A stretch of 64,000 nucleotides of DNA from Pseudomonas sp. RIT409 (lineage in GTDB: Bacteria; Pseudomonadota; Gammaproteobacteria; Pseudomonadales; Pseudomonadaceae), in contig NZ_QARE02000007.1 of the NCBI RefSeq assembly GCF_003052515.2, forward strand, positions 1-64,000, in the 5' to 3' direction. Under the pieces are notes generated by a model that saw nothing but the letters and a program-made list of their open reading frames with translations, was not told where the DNA came from and did no database searches. Below, one piece after another: positions 45,401 through 55,219 of the stretch. Each line of letters opens with the position of its first letter. Position 1 is the first letter of the stretch. A program made the translations under genes and the position numbers.

Positions 45401-45440
45401 AGCCCGCCGGGCGCGAGAGCGACGCTCGGCGGGTCTTTGT
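45401..45440 (+). terminator. Hairpin after gabD
   Basis: Stem CCCGCCGGGCG / CGCTCGGCGGG (one mismatch) around a CGAGAGCGA loop, followed by TCTTTGTTG. It may end or attenuate gabD transcription before gabT. Confidence 0.6.
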
Positions 45441-45560
45441 TGTAATGAACCTGTTGGGCGGTCGGGAGGCCGGGGCAGTCGATCATCGTATGCTGCCGCT
45501 GTTGACCCCGCCGCTAAATCCTTGGACCACGCCGCCCGATGAGCGGTGAATGAGGAAATC

Positions 45561-46844
45561 ATGAGCAAAACCAACGCATCCCTGATGAAACGCCGCGAAG
45601 CCGCTGTCCCACGCGGCGTTGGTCAAATTCACCCGATCTTCGCCGACTCTGCGAAAAACGCCACCGTCACTGACGTCGAAGGCCGCGAGTTCATCGATTT
45701 CGCCGGCGGCATCGCAGTGCTGAACACCGGGCACCTGCATCCGAAAGTCGTCGCGGCGGTGCAAGAGCAGCTCACCAAGCTGACCCATACCTGCTTCCAG
45801 GTTCTCGCCTACGAGCCGTACGTCGAGCTGTGCGAGAAAATCAACGCGCGCGTGCCCGGCGACTTCGCCAAGAAAACCTTGCTGGTCACCACCGGTTCCG
45901 AAGCGGTGGAGAACTCCATCAAGATTGCACGCGCTGCCACGGGCCGTGCGGGCGTGATCGCATTCACCGGCGCTTATCACGGCCGGACCATGATGACCCT
46001 GGGCCTGACGGGTAAAGTCGTGCCTTACTCTGCGGGCATGGGCCTGATGCCTGGCGGCATTTTCCGTGCGCTTTACCCCAACGAATTGCATGGCGTCAGC
46101 ATTGACGACTCCATCGCCAGCATTGAGCGCATTTTCAAGAACGATGCCGAGCCGAAGGACATCGCCGCAATCATCCTCGAGCCCGTCCAGGGTGAGGGCG
46201 GTTTCTACGTGGCGCCGAAAGCCTTCATGCAACGCCTGCGTCAATTGTGCGACCAGCACGGCATCCTGCTGATCGCTGACGAAGTGCAAACCGGGGCAGG
46301 TCGCACCGGCACCTTCTTCGCCATGGAGCAAATGGGTGTTGCACCGGACTTGACCACTTTCGCCAAATCCATTGCCGGCGGCTTCCCGCTCGCCGGTGTC
46401 TGCGGTAAAGCAGAATACATGGACGCCATCGCGCCGGGCGGCCTGGGCGGCACCTACGCTGGCAGCCCGATAGCCTGCGCCGCAGCGCTGGCCGTGATGG
46501 AAGTGTTCGAGGAAGAGCACTTGCTGGACCGCTGCAAAGCGGTGGGTGAGCGTCTGGTGACGGGTCTGAAGGCGATCCAGGCCAAATTCCCCGCCGTCAT
46601 CGGTGACGTTCGCGCGCTGGGCGCAATGATCGCGATCGAGTGCTTCGAAAACGGCGATACGCACAAGCCAAACGCGGCTGCGGTGGCATCGGTAGTGGGC
46701 AAGGCGCGTGAGAAAGGCCTGATCCTGCTGTCCTGCGGCACCTACGGTAACGTCTTGCGCGTGCTGGTCCCGCTGACCTCGCCGGACGAGCAACTGGACA
46801 AAGGCTTGAAGATCATCGAAGAGTGCTTTGCTGAACTGGCTTGA
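45561..46844 (+). CDS. gabT: 4-aminobutyrate aminotransferase
   Basis: A 427-residue class III PLP aminotransferase. It has VTTGSEAVENSIKIARAATG, GAYHGRTMMTLGLTGKV, the Asp motif LLIADEVQTGAGRTG and the PLP lysine in TFAKSIAGGFPLAG. It transfers the amino group of GABA to 2-oxoglutarate, producing the semialdehyde that GabD oxidises. The start at 45561 has GAGGAAATC upstream. A strong terminator follows. Confidence 0.95.
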   Translation: MSKTNASLMKRREAAVPRGVGQIHPIFADSAKNATVTDVEGREFIDFAGGIAVLNTGHLHPKVVAAVQEQLTKLTHTCFQVLAYEPYVELCEKINARVPGDFAKKTLLVTTGSEAVENSIKIARAATGRAGVIAFTGAYHGRTMMTLGLTGKVVPYSAGMGLMPGGIFRALYPNELHGVSIDDSIASIERIFKNDAEPKDIAAIILEPVQGEGGFYVAPKAFMQRLRQLCDQHGILLIADEVQTGAGRTGTFFAMEQMGVAPDLTTFAKSIAGGFPLAGVCGKAEYMDAIAPGGLGGTYAGSPIACAAALAVMEVFEEEHLLDRCKAVGERLVTGLKAIQAKFPAVIGDVRALGAMIAIECFENGDTHKPNAAAVASVVGKAREKGLILLSCGTYGNVLRVLVPLTSPDEQLDKGLKIIEECFAELA

Positions 46845-46893
46845 CCAATTTGAGCCGGGGTCGCAATTGATCAAATTGTGACCAAATCGTCAG

Positions 46894-46922
46894 AAAAAAC
46901 CTGCTTCGGCAGGTTTTTTCGT
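46894..46922 (+). terminator. Rho-independent terminator after gabT
   Basis: Perfect stem AAAAAACCTGC-TTCG-GCAGGTTTTTT with a UUCG tetraloop and a T run. Because the stem carries A and T tracts on both sides it could work in both directions. Confidence 0.85.
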
Positions 46923-47004
46923 TTGTTGACGTCAGAAATTGCGCTTGTGGCCTGTCTCAGACGGCGGTCTTTGACTAATGTATTTAGACCGTTGCCGGAG
47001 AGTC

Positions 47005-48228
47005 ATGATGACCGTTGTAGAGGCACCTGCAGTACCTCGCGTATTGATTGCCGAGGCCGATCCCTGGGCCCGAGAGATGCTCAGCGAGCTGGTTTTGAAT
47101 GTGCGTTGCGATGCACAGCTTGATGTGTGCACGGACGGCAAGCAGGCGATTGAGTTGATGCGGGGTTATATCCCGGACTTGGTGATCGCTTCCCGTGAGC
47201 TGCCGGGCGTCGACGGTTTGAGCCTGTTGCGCGGTGTGCGGCTTCTTAAACGCCAGCCCCCCGTGCGCTTCATTCTGCTCAGCAATCGTAACGACAGCGC
47301 CAGCGTGCGCGAAGCCGTTCAATTGGCCCCTACCGCCTACCTGACCCGCCCCCTCAACATCGACAACCTGCGCCAGCGTCTGGAGCATTTGCTGCTCAAG
47401 GATGGCGCGCAAGTGGCTTGCGAGGTTCCGGCACTGGCGCCTGGCGTGGGCTTGGATGCTTTTCTGGAACAACGCCGCGAACTGGCCGACGGGGGCCCGT
47501 TGTATGTCGATGTGCGCGACGTGCTGGCGCGCAGCCGCAGCCCGGCAGGGGTCGATCTCAAGGCGCTTGAGCACGAGTTGATCGAAGATCCGCACGTCAC
47601 CGCTGTGTTGATTGCCGCCGCCAACAGTGCGTCCCAGCACCAGGGCAAGCCTCAACAGACACTGGGGCAGGCGTTAAGTGTTCTGGGCGGCGTACAGAGT
47701 GCCAATCTCGTTCAGGGGCTGGCGCTCAAGCGTGGCGCGATCCTGACCGACGCAGCACTGATTTTGCAGGCCAGTGACATCTGGGACGTGTCGCGTCGGA
47801 CGGCAGGGTACGCGCAAATACTCGCGCGCTCCCTGGAGCTGGATCACGAACGCTGTTATTGCGCCGGGCTGCTCAGGGGGTTGGGCGATCTGTCGGTCAT
47901 CCGGTGCCTTCAGGAGTGGCTGCAAGGAGGAGGCAAGTTGGACGATGTGACCATCGCTCATGCGCTTGAGCATTACGCCGCAGCCTTCGGTTCGGCGTTA
48001 CGGACACGCTGGCGCTTGCCGCTGGAGTTACGTGAGCTGATTGCGGCTGTCTACCAATACAACACGGGGGTCTACACCCGAGAAGTGCTGGCGATGAACT
48101 TGGCTGGGCAAATGGGGAGGCTGAACCAGGAGGACCCTGTAGAGGCACTTGCGAAAAGCAAGTCGGCGCGTCTGTTGAAGATCAATGCTTCTGATCTGGA
48201 GCGAGTGCGAAGCAAGCTGGTGGCGTGA
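47005..48228 (+). CDS. HDOD-domain protein with degenerate response-regulator receiver
   Basis: A 407-residue two-domain protein. Residues about 10-130 form a receiver-like fold (RVLIAEADPWAREMLSELVL ... DLVIASRELPGVDGLSLLRG), but the usual phospho-acceptor Asp is Ser (VIAS where VLLD is expected). The late Lys position is also not clear (PTAYLTRPLN). The C-terminal half is an HDOD domain (SVLGGVQSANLVQGLALKRG, CYCAGLLRGLGDLSVIR), a signalling module related to HD phosphohydrolases but without their metal ligands. It is therefore probably a phosphorylation-independent regulator. The start at 47005 follows GGAG. It converges on the cyclase gene. Confidence 0.85.
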   Translation: MMTVVEAPAVPRVLIAEADPWAREMLSELVLNVRCDAQLDVCTDGKQAIELMRGYIPDLVIASRELPGVDGLSLLRGVRLLKRQPPVRFILLSNRNDSASVREAVQLAPTAYLTRPLNIDNLRQRLEHLLLKDGAQVACEVPALAPGVGLDAFLEQRRELADGGPLYVDVRDVLARSRSPAGVDLKALEHELIEDPHVTAVLIAAANSASQHQGKPQQTLGQALSVLGGVQSANLVQGLALKRGAILTDAALILQASDIWDVSRRTAGYAQILARSLELDHERCYCAGLLRGLGDLSVIRCLQEWLQGGGKLDDVTIAHALEHYAAAFGSALRTRWRLPLELRELIAAVYQYNTGVYTREVLAMNLAGQMGRLNQEDPVEALAKSKSARLLKINASDLERVRSKLVA

Positions 48229-48241
48229 GCAAGGGCCGTGG

Positions 48242-49213
48242 TCACACCAACACAATCTGATTCTTGCCCTGCCGTTTGGCCTGGTACATGGCCGCGTCAG
48301 CGCGGGCAAACAGGGCTTCCAGGCTCTGATCCTGCTTGCCGAGGTTCGTCAGGCCCTGACTGGCCGTGATGCCGTACACCTTATCGTCGCGCGGGAACGT
48401 CAAACGCTGGATTTCCCGTTGCAATCGCTCGGCGATCTGTTTGGCCATGTCGGGCGCGCAGCCGACGAACACCGCCGCGAATTCCTCGCCACCGATGCGC
48501 CCGAACAAATCGCCGCGACGCAGCGTGTTCCGGCCGCACTCCGCGATGCGCTGCAGCACGATGTCTCCTTCCTGGTGGCCCCATGTGTCGTTGACCATCT
48601 TGAAATCATCGACATCGAGGAGCAGAAACGCCATCGGCGTGCCTTGAAGCCTGGCCTGTTCGAATTCCCGCTGCGCGCACTCGAAGAAGTGTCGACGGTT
48701 GCTGCTCTGGGTAAGCACGTCAGTGGTCGCCAGGCGCTGAAGCTCGTCTTCCAACTGCTTCTTCTCGGTGATGTCTTCGGCAATCCCCACGACGATCAGG
48801 CGCTGGTCGGCTTGATGGCTCACAAAGCATTTGTCACTGAGCCATCGCACTTGCCCGTCCGCACGGATGATGCGGTATTCGCGATCCTCGATGGAGCCCT
48901 TTTCCAGGACCTCACTCAGGCTGCGCTCGGCGTAATCCAGATCATCGGGATAGATACTGTCGCGCCACTCGCCGAAGTCAGCGAGCAGCAGGCCTGCGGA
49001 GCGACCGAAGATGCGCTCGTACGCGGGGCTGACATAGACCATGCGCTGCGTCTGCCAATCGAATGCCCACAACACGGCATTGACACTGACCAGCAGGGAG
49101 CTGAACAGCTGCTCCCGCTCGCTCAAGCGCGCCACTTCGGCCTGAGCGTGCATCAGGGCAAGGAGTGTTTCGGCAGAGGCGGGAGTGTCAAGGGAAGGCG
49201 TCTGGTTGTCCAT
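48242..49213 (-). CDS. PAS-GGDEF diguanylate cyclase
   Basis: A 323-residue soluble protein. A short coiled region leads to a PAS domain (about 35-160; VNAVLWAFDWQTQRMVYVSP, WRDSIYPDDL) and a GGDEF domain with RIGGEEFAAVF. The active site is intact and an RxxD inhibitory site (RRGD) lies five residues before it, so it should make cyclic di-GMP and be feedback-inhibited. There is no membrane segment. The start at 49213 is preferred; a GTG two codons upstream is possible. desA lies 140 bp upstream on the same strand. Confidence 0.92.
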   Translation of the reverse strand: MDNQTPSLDTPASAETLLALMHAQAEVARLSEREQLFSSLLVSVNAVLWAFDWQTQRMVYVSPAYERIFGRSAGLLLADFGEWRDSIYPDDLDYAERSLSEVLEKGSIEDREYRIIRADGQVRWLSDKCFVSHQADQRLIVVGIAEDITEKKQLEDELQRLATTDVLTQSSNRRHFFECAQREFEQARLQGTPMAFLLLDVDDFKMVNDTWGHQEGDIVLQRIAECGRNTLRRGDLFGRIGGEEFAAVFVGCAPDMAKQIAERLQREIQRLTFPRDDKVYGITASQGLTNLGKQDQSLEALFARADAAMYQAKRQGKNQIVLV

Positions 49214-49352
49214 GGGCACTGCATCTCAAGAATAAGGTGCGGCGCACAGCCACAACGTGTTTCAGCATAGCGGGGAAGTGATAGTGAGATCGGTATAGTG
49301 GCCCTTAGTTCAACCGGCACACGCCTGGACAAGCGTGCGCCGATCAACGGCA

Positions 49353-50537
49353 TCAGGCGTGGTGAGGGCGCAGCGAGTAGGTTTTGAGCTGGTCGGCGAA
49401 GTCGCGCAGGGACTGAATGCCACTGGCTTCGGCCTCGTGCATCCAGTCTTTGATGGCGGCGAGCATGTCGTGGCCATTGCTGCTGGTCCGGGCCCAGATC
49501 TGTTGCAGCGCGAGGCGTTTTTCGTAGATCACCTTCAGCGCCTGACTGTGCTCAAGAAGGGTCTGGATACGCATCTGATGGCGGTCTTCCAACAGGCTGG
49601 TTTCCCGCGACAGCAGGCGCTTGGCGCGACGGAACTGATGCCGCACCGACGCGTCGGCCTTGGCCAGTTCCTGTTTGACCAGCGGCGCGATCACCAGCTT
49701 GCGGTACTGCGCCATGATCTGGAACCGGTTATTCAGGATGGCCATGGCAGTGTCCATGTCGACATGGCCCTTGCCGGCGACCCGGTGGGCGATGGGCGCC
49801 ACGCGTTGCACGCTGGCCAGCCGCAGCCAGGTGAATAGCTTGATCCACGCCCAGCCCATGTCGAATTCCCAGCGTTTGACCGACAGCTTGGCGGAGTTGG
49901 GGTAGGTGTGGTGATTGTTGTGCAGTTCTTCACCGCCGATCAGGATGCCCCATGGCACCAGATTGGTCGCCGCATCACGGCACTCGAAATTGCGGTAGCC
50001 AACGGCATGACCCAGGCCATTGACCACACCGGCTGCCCATAATGGAATCCACAGCATCTGAATGGCCCAGACCGTGATGCCGATGACACCGAACAGTGCC
50101 AGATCGAGCACCGCCATGATCGCGATGCCCAGCTTCGGGTAGCGCGAATACAGGTTGCGCTCGATCCAGTCTTCAGGGCAGTTCTTGCCATAGATCCGCA
50201 GGGTTTCGGGGTTTTCCGCTTCGACGCGATACAACTCGGCGCCTTTGCGCAACACGGTGGACAGCCCCTTGACGACGGGGCTGTGCGGGTCATCGCGGGT
50301 TTCACATTTGGCGTGGTGCTTGCGATGGACGGCGGTCCACTCGCGGGTGTTCTGCGCGGTGGTCAGCCACAGCCAGAAACGGAAAAAATGCTTGAGCCCG
50401 GCATTGAGCTCCAGAGAGCGATGCGCGGAGTAGCGATGGAGATAAACTGTGACGCTGACGATGGTGACGTGGGTCATCGCCAGAATGACTGCGACCAATT
50501 GCCAGACGGACAGGTCGAGCAGACCGTTGTTCCACAT
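49353..50537 (-). CDS. desA: Fatty-acid desaturase, DesA type
   Basis: A 394-residue membrane desaturase. All three histidine boxes are present: HRYSAH (34-39), HRKHH (71-75) and HNNHH (206-210), with four hydrophobic segments. It is a delta-9 acyl-lipid desaturase type enzyme that introduces double bonds into membrane phospholipid acyl chains under aerobic conditions. The 100-residue C-terminal tail is helical and polar. The assignment to DesA rests on similarity and on its place next to the GGDEF/EAL gene, as I recall for P. aeruginosa. Confidence 0.9.
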   Translation of the reverse strand: MWNNGLLDLSVWQLVAVILAMTHVTIVSVTVYLHRYSAHRSLELNAGLKHFFRFWLWLTTAQNTREWTAVHRKHHAKCETRDDPHSPVVKGLSTVLRKGAELYRVEAENPETLRIYGKNCPEDWIERNLYSRYPKLGIAIMAVLDLALFGVIGITVWAIQMLWIPLWAAGVVNGLGHAVGYRNFECRDAATNLVPWGILIGGEELHNNHHTYPNSAKLSVKRWEFDMGWAWIKLFTWLRLASVQRVAPIAHRVAGKGHVDMDTAMAILNNRFQIMAQYRKLVIAPLVKQELAKADASVRHQFRRAKRLLSRETSLLEDRHQMRIQTLLEHSQALKVIYEKRLALQQIWARTSSNGHDMLAAIKDWMHEAEASGIQSLRDFADQLKTYSLRPHHA

Positions 50538-50713
50538 AGGCTGAGTTGCCCTCGGTTGTAACGCATCGGGAGGCAGGGCGCATGCGATGGCCCTGAGATG
50601 ACAGTGCGCATTATCACTTAGCCATCTGATAAAACCAGTCGGTGTTTCGGATAAGCGTCGCGGGATGTTTCTTAATCTATAATCCCGGCCATCTGTAAGG
50701 CTTTTGGTTTTTC

Positions 50714-52630
50714 ATGTCAGCGATTACCCGAGATGCGCTTAAAACCGCGCTGTTGTATGGGCTGCTGTCGGTTTTCTGGCTAGCGTTCTGCGACTTCGCA
50801 CTTCCTCACCTGATCGAAGATCCGGGTCGATTGGCCAGTGCTCAACTGATGAGCGGTTATGCCTGGCTGGTGGTCAGCGGCATCTGCATCTTCCTGGCCC
50901 GCGTCCGATTGTCGCGCAGGCTGGCTTCAGCCCCGCGGCGCGGTGAAGACATTCAGCGTCTGCGCCTGGCGTCGGCAGTCTTCGACAGTACGCTGGAAGG
51001 GGTGCTGGTAACCGATGCCAATGGCGTCATCGTGCACGTCAACCGTGCCTTCATGGAAATCACCGGCTACCGACAGGACGAAGTGTTGGGTCTGACACCC
51101 GCCAAGTTCAAATCCGGCCGACACGGGCCGGAATTTTACGAGCGCATGTACAAAACCATTCTCAGCGCCGGGCAATGGAGCGGCGAGATATGGAACCGCC
51201 GTAAAAGCGGTGAGGTGTACCCGCAGTGGCAAAGCATTCGGGTCATCAAGGACGATCAGGGTGTGATCACTCACTTCGTCGCTGTGTTCTCCGACATCAC
51301 CACGGTCAAGCATTCCGAGCGGGAACTGGCCCATCTGGCCCACTACGATGCACTCACCGGCCTGCCCAACCGCCTGCTGTTCATCGACCGCGCGGAGCAA
51401 GCGCAAACCCATGCACAGCGCCATAAGCAGACCCTGGCGTTGCTGTTGATCGACCTGGATCACTTCAAGCACATCAACGACAGCCTCGGTCACAATCTGG
51501 GTGATGAGGTGCTCAAGGCGGTCGCCGAACGGCTCACCCGCCTGCTGGAGAAGGGGCTGACACTGGCCCGATTGGGTGGCGACGAATTCGCGGTGCTGGT
51601 GGAGGGGCCTTATCACGCGGCCCAGGCGGCGGAGCTTGCGCAGTCCATGCTCAATGGCTTGCGCGAGCCCTTCGTGATCGAAGGACAGTCGTTGTTTCTC
51701 ACGGCGAGTATCGGCATCAGCCTGTTCCCCAGCGACGCACTAACTGCCGAGCAATTGTTGCGCAATGCCGATGCCGCGTTGTTTCAGGCCAAGAGTCAGG
51801 GGCGCGAAGGCTATGCGTTGTACACCGAGCAATTGACTGCTCACGCTCAGCGTCGTGTGGAGCTGGCCACGGAATTGCGCCGGGCCATCGAGCATGAGGA
51901 GCTGCGCGTATTCTATCAGCCGATCCACAACCTCAAGACGCGTCGTATCGAAGGGGTCGAGGCCCTGGTGCGCTGGCAGCATCCGCAATTGGGGATGGTC
52001 TCGCCGGGAGAGTTCATCCCGATTGCCGAGCAAAGTGGCTTGATCGCCGATATCGATAATTGGGTGTTGGTTGAGTCGTGTCGGCAGATGCGCCAGTGGC
52101 TCAGCGAAGGCATTGAGCTCTCGTTCGTGGCGGTCAATGTCTCCAGCCGGCTGTTCAGCCGCGGCGATCTTGAACGTCGAGTGGCGCGGGCACTGAACGA
52201 GACCGGTCTGGCGCCGCAACATCTGGAACTGGAAGTGACGGAAAGCGCGGTCATGGACGACCCCGAGCAGGCAATCGAACAGATGCACCGGTTGCGCGAG
52301 TTGGGGCTTAAGTTGTCGATTGACGATTTCGGCACCGGCTACTCGTCTTTGCTACGGCTCAAGCGGATGCCTGTGCAGAAGTTGAAGATTGACCAAGGCT
52401 TCGTTGCGGGCCTGCCCGAAGACGATGACGACGTCGCCATCGTCAACGCGATCATCGCGCTGGCGCGGGCCATGGGCATGCGGGTATTGGCCGAAGGCAT
52501 CGAGCACGCCGATCAGGCGGATTTTCTGCTGCGTAATCAGTGCGAACTGGGCCAGGGCTACTGGTTCGCTCGGCCGATGCCCGCCGCCCAGATCGACTGG
52601 CAGCATGCGCCGGAGTTCGCTTCTGTCTGA
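50714..52630 (+). CDS. Membrane PAS-GGDEF-EAL cyclic di-GMP protein
   Basis: A 638-residue protein. Two N-terminal membrane helices (about 10-28 and 45-63) precede a PAS domain (about 85-195; LEGVLVTDANGVIVHVNRAF). The GGDEF domain has ARLGGDEFAVLV, and the EAL domain keeps EALVRW, DDFGTGYSSL, KIDQGFV and the late Glu in VLAEGIEHADQ. Both catalytic sites look intact, with no RxxD site before GGDEF, so the net activity cannot be predicted. AAGG precedes the start. It is divergent from desA. Confidence 0.93.
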   Translation: MSAITRDALKTALLYGLLSVFWLAFCDFALPHLIEDPGRLASAQLMSGYAWLVVSGICIFLARVRLSRRLASAPRRGEDIQRLRLASAVFDSTLEGVLVTDANGVIVHVNRAFMEITGYRQDEVLGLTPAKFKSGRHGPEFYERMYKTILSAGQWSGEIWNRRKSGEVYPQWQSIRVIKDDQGVITHFVAVFSDITTVKHSERELAHLAHYDALTGLPNRLLFIDRAEQAQTHAQRHKQTLALLLIDLDHFKHINDSLGHNLGDEVLKAVAERLTRLLEKGLTLARLGGDEFAVLVEGPYHAAQAAELAQSMLNGLREPFVIEGQSLFLTASIGISLFPSDALTAEQLLRNADAALFQAKSQGREGYALYTEQLTAHAQRRVELATELRRAIEHEELRVFYQPIHNLKTRRIEGVEALVRWQHPQLGMVSPGEFIPIAEQSGLIADIDNWVLVESCRQMRQWLSEGIELSFVAVNVSSRLFSRGDLERRVARALNETGLAPQHLELEVTESAVMDDPEQAIEQMHRLRELGLKLSIDDFGTGYSSLLRLKRMPVQKLKIDQGFVAGLPEDDDDVAIVNAIIALARAMGMRVLAEGIEHADQADFLLRNQCELGQGYWFARPMPAAQIDWQHAPEFASV

Positions 52631-52754
52631 CGCCCGAAAGGGTTACTCGCCCTTCGGGTGACAGGTCTGCAGCCGTGGGAATTCGCGAAAAGCGGGCGTT
52701 TCCCAAGGCCTGTAAAGCGAGGGTGTTCGCGTAATTTCCTTTGGTTATATCTGC

Positions 52755-52779
52755 ATTCTTAAATAGTATTTTTAAGAAT
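52755..52779. promoter_or_regulatory. Perfect 9-bp inverted repeat upstream of oscA
   Basis: ATTCTTAAA and TTTAAGAAT form perfect 9-bp arms 7 nt apart, about 85 bp before oscA, within an AT-rich tract. This is a likely regulator or RNA polymerase site for the sulfate-starvation genes; CysB is the obvious candidate but the match is not verified. Confidence 0.55.
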
Positions 52780-52863
52780 ATCTCCCCGTCTCTAATATCG
52801 CTCCCACGCCATAAGCAGCCGATTTTCACCGTTGCTGCGGGCAATCTCTCAAGGAGCACCATG

Positions 52864-53046
52864 ATGAGCGCATCCCTACGTAGCGTCGACGGACAGGACG
52901 AAGCAAGCATTCTGCGGGAAATCCAAAGTGCGCTGCGCGACCTGCGTTTTGGCGCAGTTGAAATCACTGTGCACAACGCGCAGGTCGTGCAGATCGAGCG
53001 CAAGGAAAAATTCCGGTTGCAGAACCCCGGCAAACAGTCGAACTGA
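52864..53046 (+). CDS. oscA: OscA-type small sulfur-starvation protein (DUF2292)
   Basis: A 60-residue protein: DEASILREIQSALRDLRFGA, then VEITVHNAQVVQIERKEKFR. It matches the short DUF2292/OscA family found just upstream of sbp in pseudomonads, known in P. corrugata for organosulfur use linked to chromate resistance. AAGGAGCACC sits before two adjacent ATGs; 52864 gives the better spacing, 52861 adds one Met. sbp begins 111 bp downstream after a short REP-like repeat. Confidence 0.85.
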   Translation: MSASLRSVDGQDEASILREIQSALRDLRFGAVEITVHNAQVVQIERKEKFRLQNPGKQSN

Positions 53047-53056
53047 GTCAGACCGG

Positions 53057-53093
53057 TAGGAGCGCGCTTGGCCCAAACCAAGCGCCTCCCTAC
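53057..53093. repeat. Short degenerate REP hairpin
   Basis: TAGGAGCGCGCTTGG and CCAAGCGCCTCCCTACA are inverted over only a few bases, matching the outer REP core without the CCCGCGA part. It forms a stable hairpin between oscA and sbp. Confidence 0.75.
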
Positions 53094-53157
53094 AAAAAGT
53101 AAAGCGTCGTAAAAACTAGAAAAACGCCAACAACACCGATTTCCAGGAGCTTGATTC

Positions 53158-54168
53158 ATGTCCATTCGCCGCTATGCGCTGGCAGCGCTCGCCAGTGCTG
53201 TGTTCGCCGGTTCCGCTTTTGCCAAGGACTACCAATTGCTCAATGTGTCGTATGACCCGACGCGCGAGCTGTACCAGGACTACAACGCCGAGTTCATCAA
53301 CTTCTGGAAGAAATCTCACCCAGGTGACAACGTGGTCATCAACCAGTCCCACGGCGGCTCGGGCAAGCAAGGGCGCTCGGTCATCGATGGTTCGCCTGCG
53401 GATGTCGTCACCCTGGCACTGGCCGGTGACATCGACGAAATCGCCAAGCTGGGCAAGTCGCTGCCAACCGACTGGCAGAAGCGCCTGCCGGATGCCAGTA
53501 CCCCCTACACGTCGACCATCGTGTTCCTGGTGCGCAAAGGCAACCCGAAAGGCATCCATGACTGGGGCGACCTCATCAAGAAAGACGTTTCGGTGATCAC
53601 CCCCAACCCGAAAACTTCCGGAGGCGCCCGCTGGAACTTCCTGGCGGCGTACGCCTATGGGTTGAAGGCCAACAATGGCGACGAAGCCAAGGCCAACGCC
53701 TACATCAAAGAGCTGTTCAAGCACGTGCCGGTCCTAGATACGGGGGCGCGCGGTGCGACCATCAGCTTCGTGCAGAACAACTTGGGCGACGTCCTGCTGG
53801 CTTGGGAAAACGAAGCCTTCCTGTCACTGAAAGAAGATGGCGGCGCGGATAAATTTGATATCGTCGTGCCTTCACTGTCGATCCTCGCCGAACCGCCTGT
53901 AGCGGTCGTCGATAAAAATGCCGAGAAGAAAGGCAACACCGAAATCGCTACCGAGTATCTGAAGCACCTGTACAGCAAGGAAGGTCAGGAAATAGCGGCG
54001 AAGAACTTCTACCGTCCTCGTGACAAGGAAGTGGCGGCCAAGTACGAGAAGCAATTCCCGAAACTGGACTTGGTGACGATCGATAAAGACTTTGGTGGCT
54101 GGAAATCGGCCCAGCCGAAATTCTTCGACGACGGCGGTATTTTCGACCAGATATACGTACCGCAGTAA
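53158..54168 (+). CDS. sbp: Periplasmic sulfate-binding protein
   Basis: A 336-residue binding protein with a signal peptide ([20 protein letters not shown], cleaved near residue 22). Typical blocks are [57 protein letters not shown] and [13 protein letters not shown]. It delivers sulfate to the CysTWA transporter encoded downstream. CAGGAG precedes the start. Confidence 0.95.
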   Translation: MSIRRYALAALASAVFAGSAFAKDYQLLNVSYDPTRELYQDYNAEFINFWKKSHPGDNVVINQSHGGSGKQGRSVIDGSPADVVTLALAGDIDEIAKLGKSLPTDWQKRLPDASTPYTSTIVFLVRKGNPKGIHDWGDLIKKDVSVITPNPKTSGGARWNFLAAYAYGLKANNGDEAKANAYIKELFKHVPVLDTGARGATISFVQNNLGDVLLAWENEAFLSLKEDGGADKFDIVVPSLSILAEPPVAVVDKNAEKKGNTEIATEYLKHLYSKEGQEIAAKNFYRPRDKEVAAKYEKQFPKLDLVTIDKDFGGWKSAQPKFFDDGGIFDQIYVPQ

Positions 54169-54190
54169 ATTCAACGTACGTCCCTGAATG

Positions 54191-54290
54191 GTAAGTGCGC
54201 GCTTGGTCTGGGCCATATCCGGACGATTGCTATCTGTCAGTAGATTTGCTTCCTGACACGCCCTCATCGCGGGCAAGCGCGCTCCTACAA
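54191..54290. repeat. REP doublet (REPIN) between sbp and cysT
   Basis: A diverged REP copy, GTAAGTGCGCGCTTGG at 54191, and a well-kept inverted copy, CGCGGGCAAGCGCGCTCCTA ending at about 54288, about 50 bp apart. It occupies the sbp-cysT spacer and may protect the sbp mRNA end. Confidence 0.8.
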
Positions 54291-54387
54291 TTAGTGCGGC
54301 GATATCTGCTAGATTTTGCGGCGTTTTCGCAGACCAAGATAAAGACCCGGACTTGTGCCGGGTTCTGCGTATCAACCAAGGACACCT

Positions 54388-55209
54388 ATGTCTCGACGCA
54401 TATCCCCCGTCATACCCGGCTTCGGGCTGACGCTGGGTTACACCCTGGTGTACCTCAGCTTGATTGTGCTGATACCCCTCGCGGCCATGTTTGTACACGC
54501 GTCTCAGCTGAGCGCCGCGCAATTCTGGAACATCGTCACCGCACCTCGGGTGCTGGCGGCGCTGAAACTGAGCTTCGGCACGGCGTTCTATGCGGCCATT
54601 ATCAACGGCGTCATCGGTACGCTGCTCGCCTGGGTGCTGGTGCGCTATTCCTTTCCAGGGCGCAAGATCATCGACGCCATGATCGACCTTCCCTTTGCGT
54701 TGCCCACTGCCGTTGCCGGCATCGCCCTCACTGCGCTGTACACGCCTACGGGGCTGGTTGGCCAGTTCGCGACGGACCTGGGCATCAAAATCGCCTACAC
54801 GCCGCTGGGGATCACCCTGGCGCTGACGTTCGTCACCCTTCCGTTCGTGGTGCGTACTGTTCAGCCCGTGCTCGCCGACATTCCACGTGAGGTCGAAGAA
54901 GCTGCCGCTTGCCTCGGCGCACGGCCGATTCAGGTGTTTCGTCACGTCTTGGTGCCTGCGCTGTTGCCCGCCTGGCTGACCGGCTTCGCGCTGGCTTTCG
55001 CCCGTGGCGTAGGAGAGTACGGCTCGGTGATTTTCATCGCCGGTAACATGCCAATGAAAACCGAAATCCTGCCGTTACTGATCATGGTCAAACTCGACCA
55101 GTACGATTACGCCGGCGCGACCTCCATCGGCGTCTTGATGCTGGTGGTGTCGTTCATTCTGTTGCTGCTGATCAACATTCTGCAGCGCCGCATCGAAACC
55201 CCGAACTGA
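54388..55209 (+). CDS. cysT: Sulfate/thiosulfate ABC transporter permease CysT
   Basis: A 273-residue permease with six hydrophobic segments and the EAA loop [20 protein letters not shown]. Blocks [19 protein letters not shown] and [20 protein letters not shown] are typical of CysT/CysU. The start at 54388 follows AAGGACACC. cysW follows after 10 bp. Confidence 0.95.
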   Translation: MSRRISPVIPGFGLTLGYTLVYLSLIVLIPLAAMFVHASQLSAAQFWNIVTAPRVLAALKLSFGTAFYAAIINGVIGTLLAWVLVRYSFPGRKIIDAMIDLPFALPTAVAGIALTALYTPTGLVGQFATDLGIKIAYTPLGITLALTFVTLPFVVRTVQPVLADIPREVEEAAACLGARPIQVFRHVLVPALLPAWLTGFALAFARGVGEYGSVIFIAGNMPMKTEILPLLIMVKLDQYDYAGATSIGVLMLVVSFILLLLINILQRRIETPN

Positions 55210-55219
55210 GGAGGCGCTT

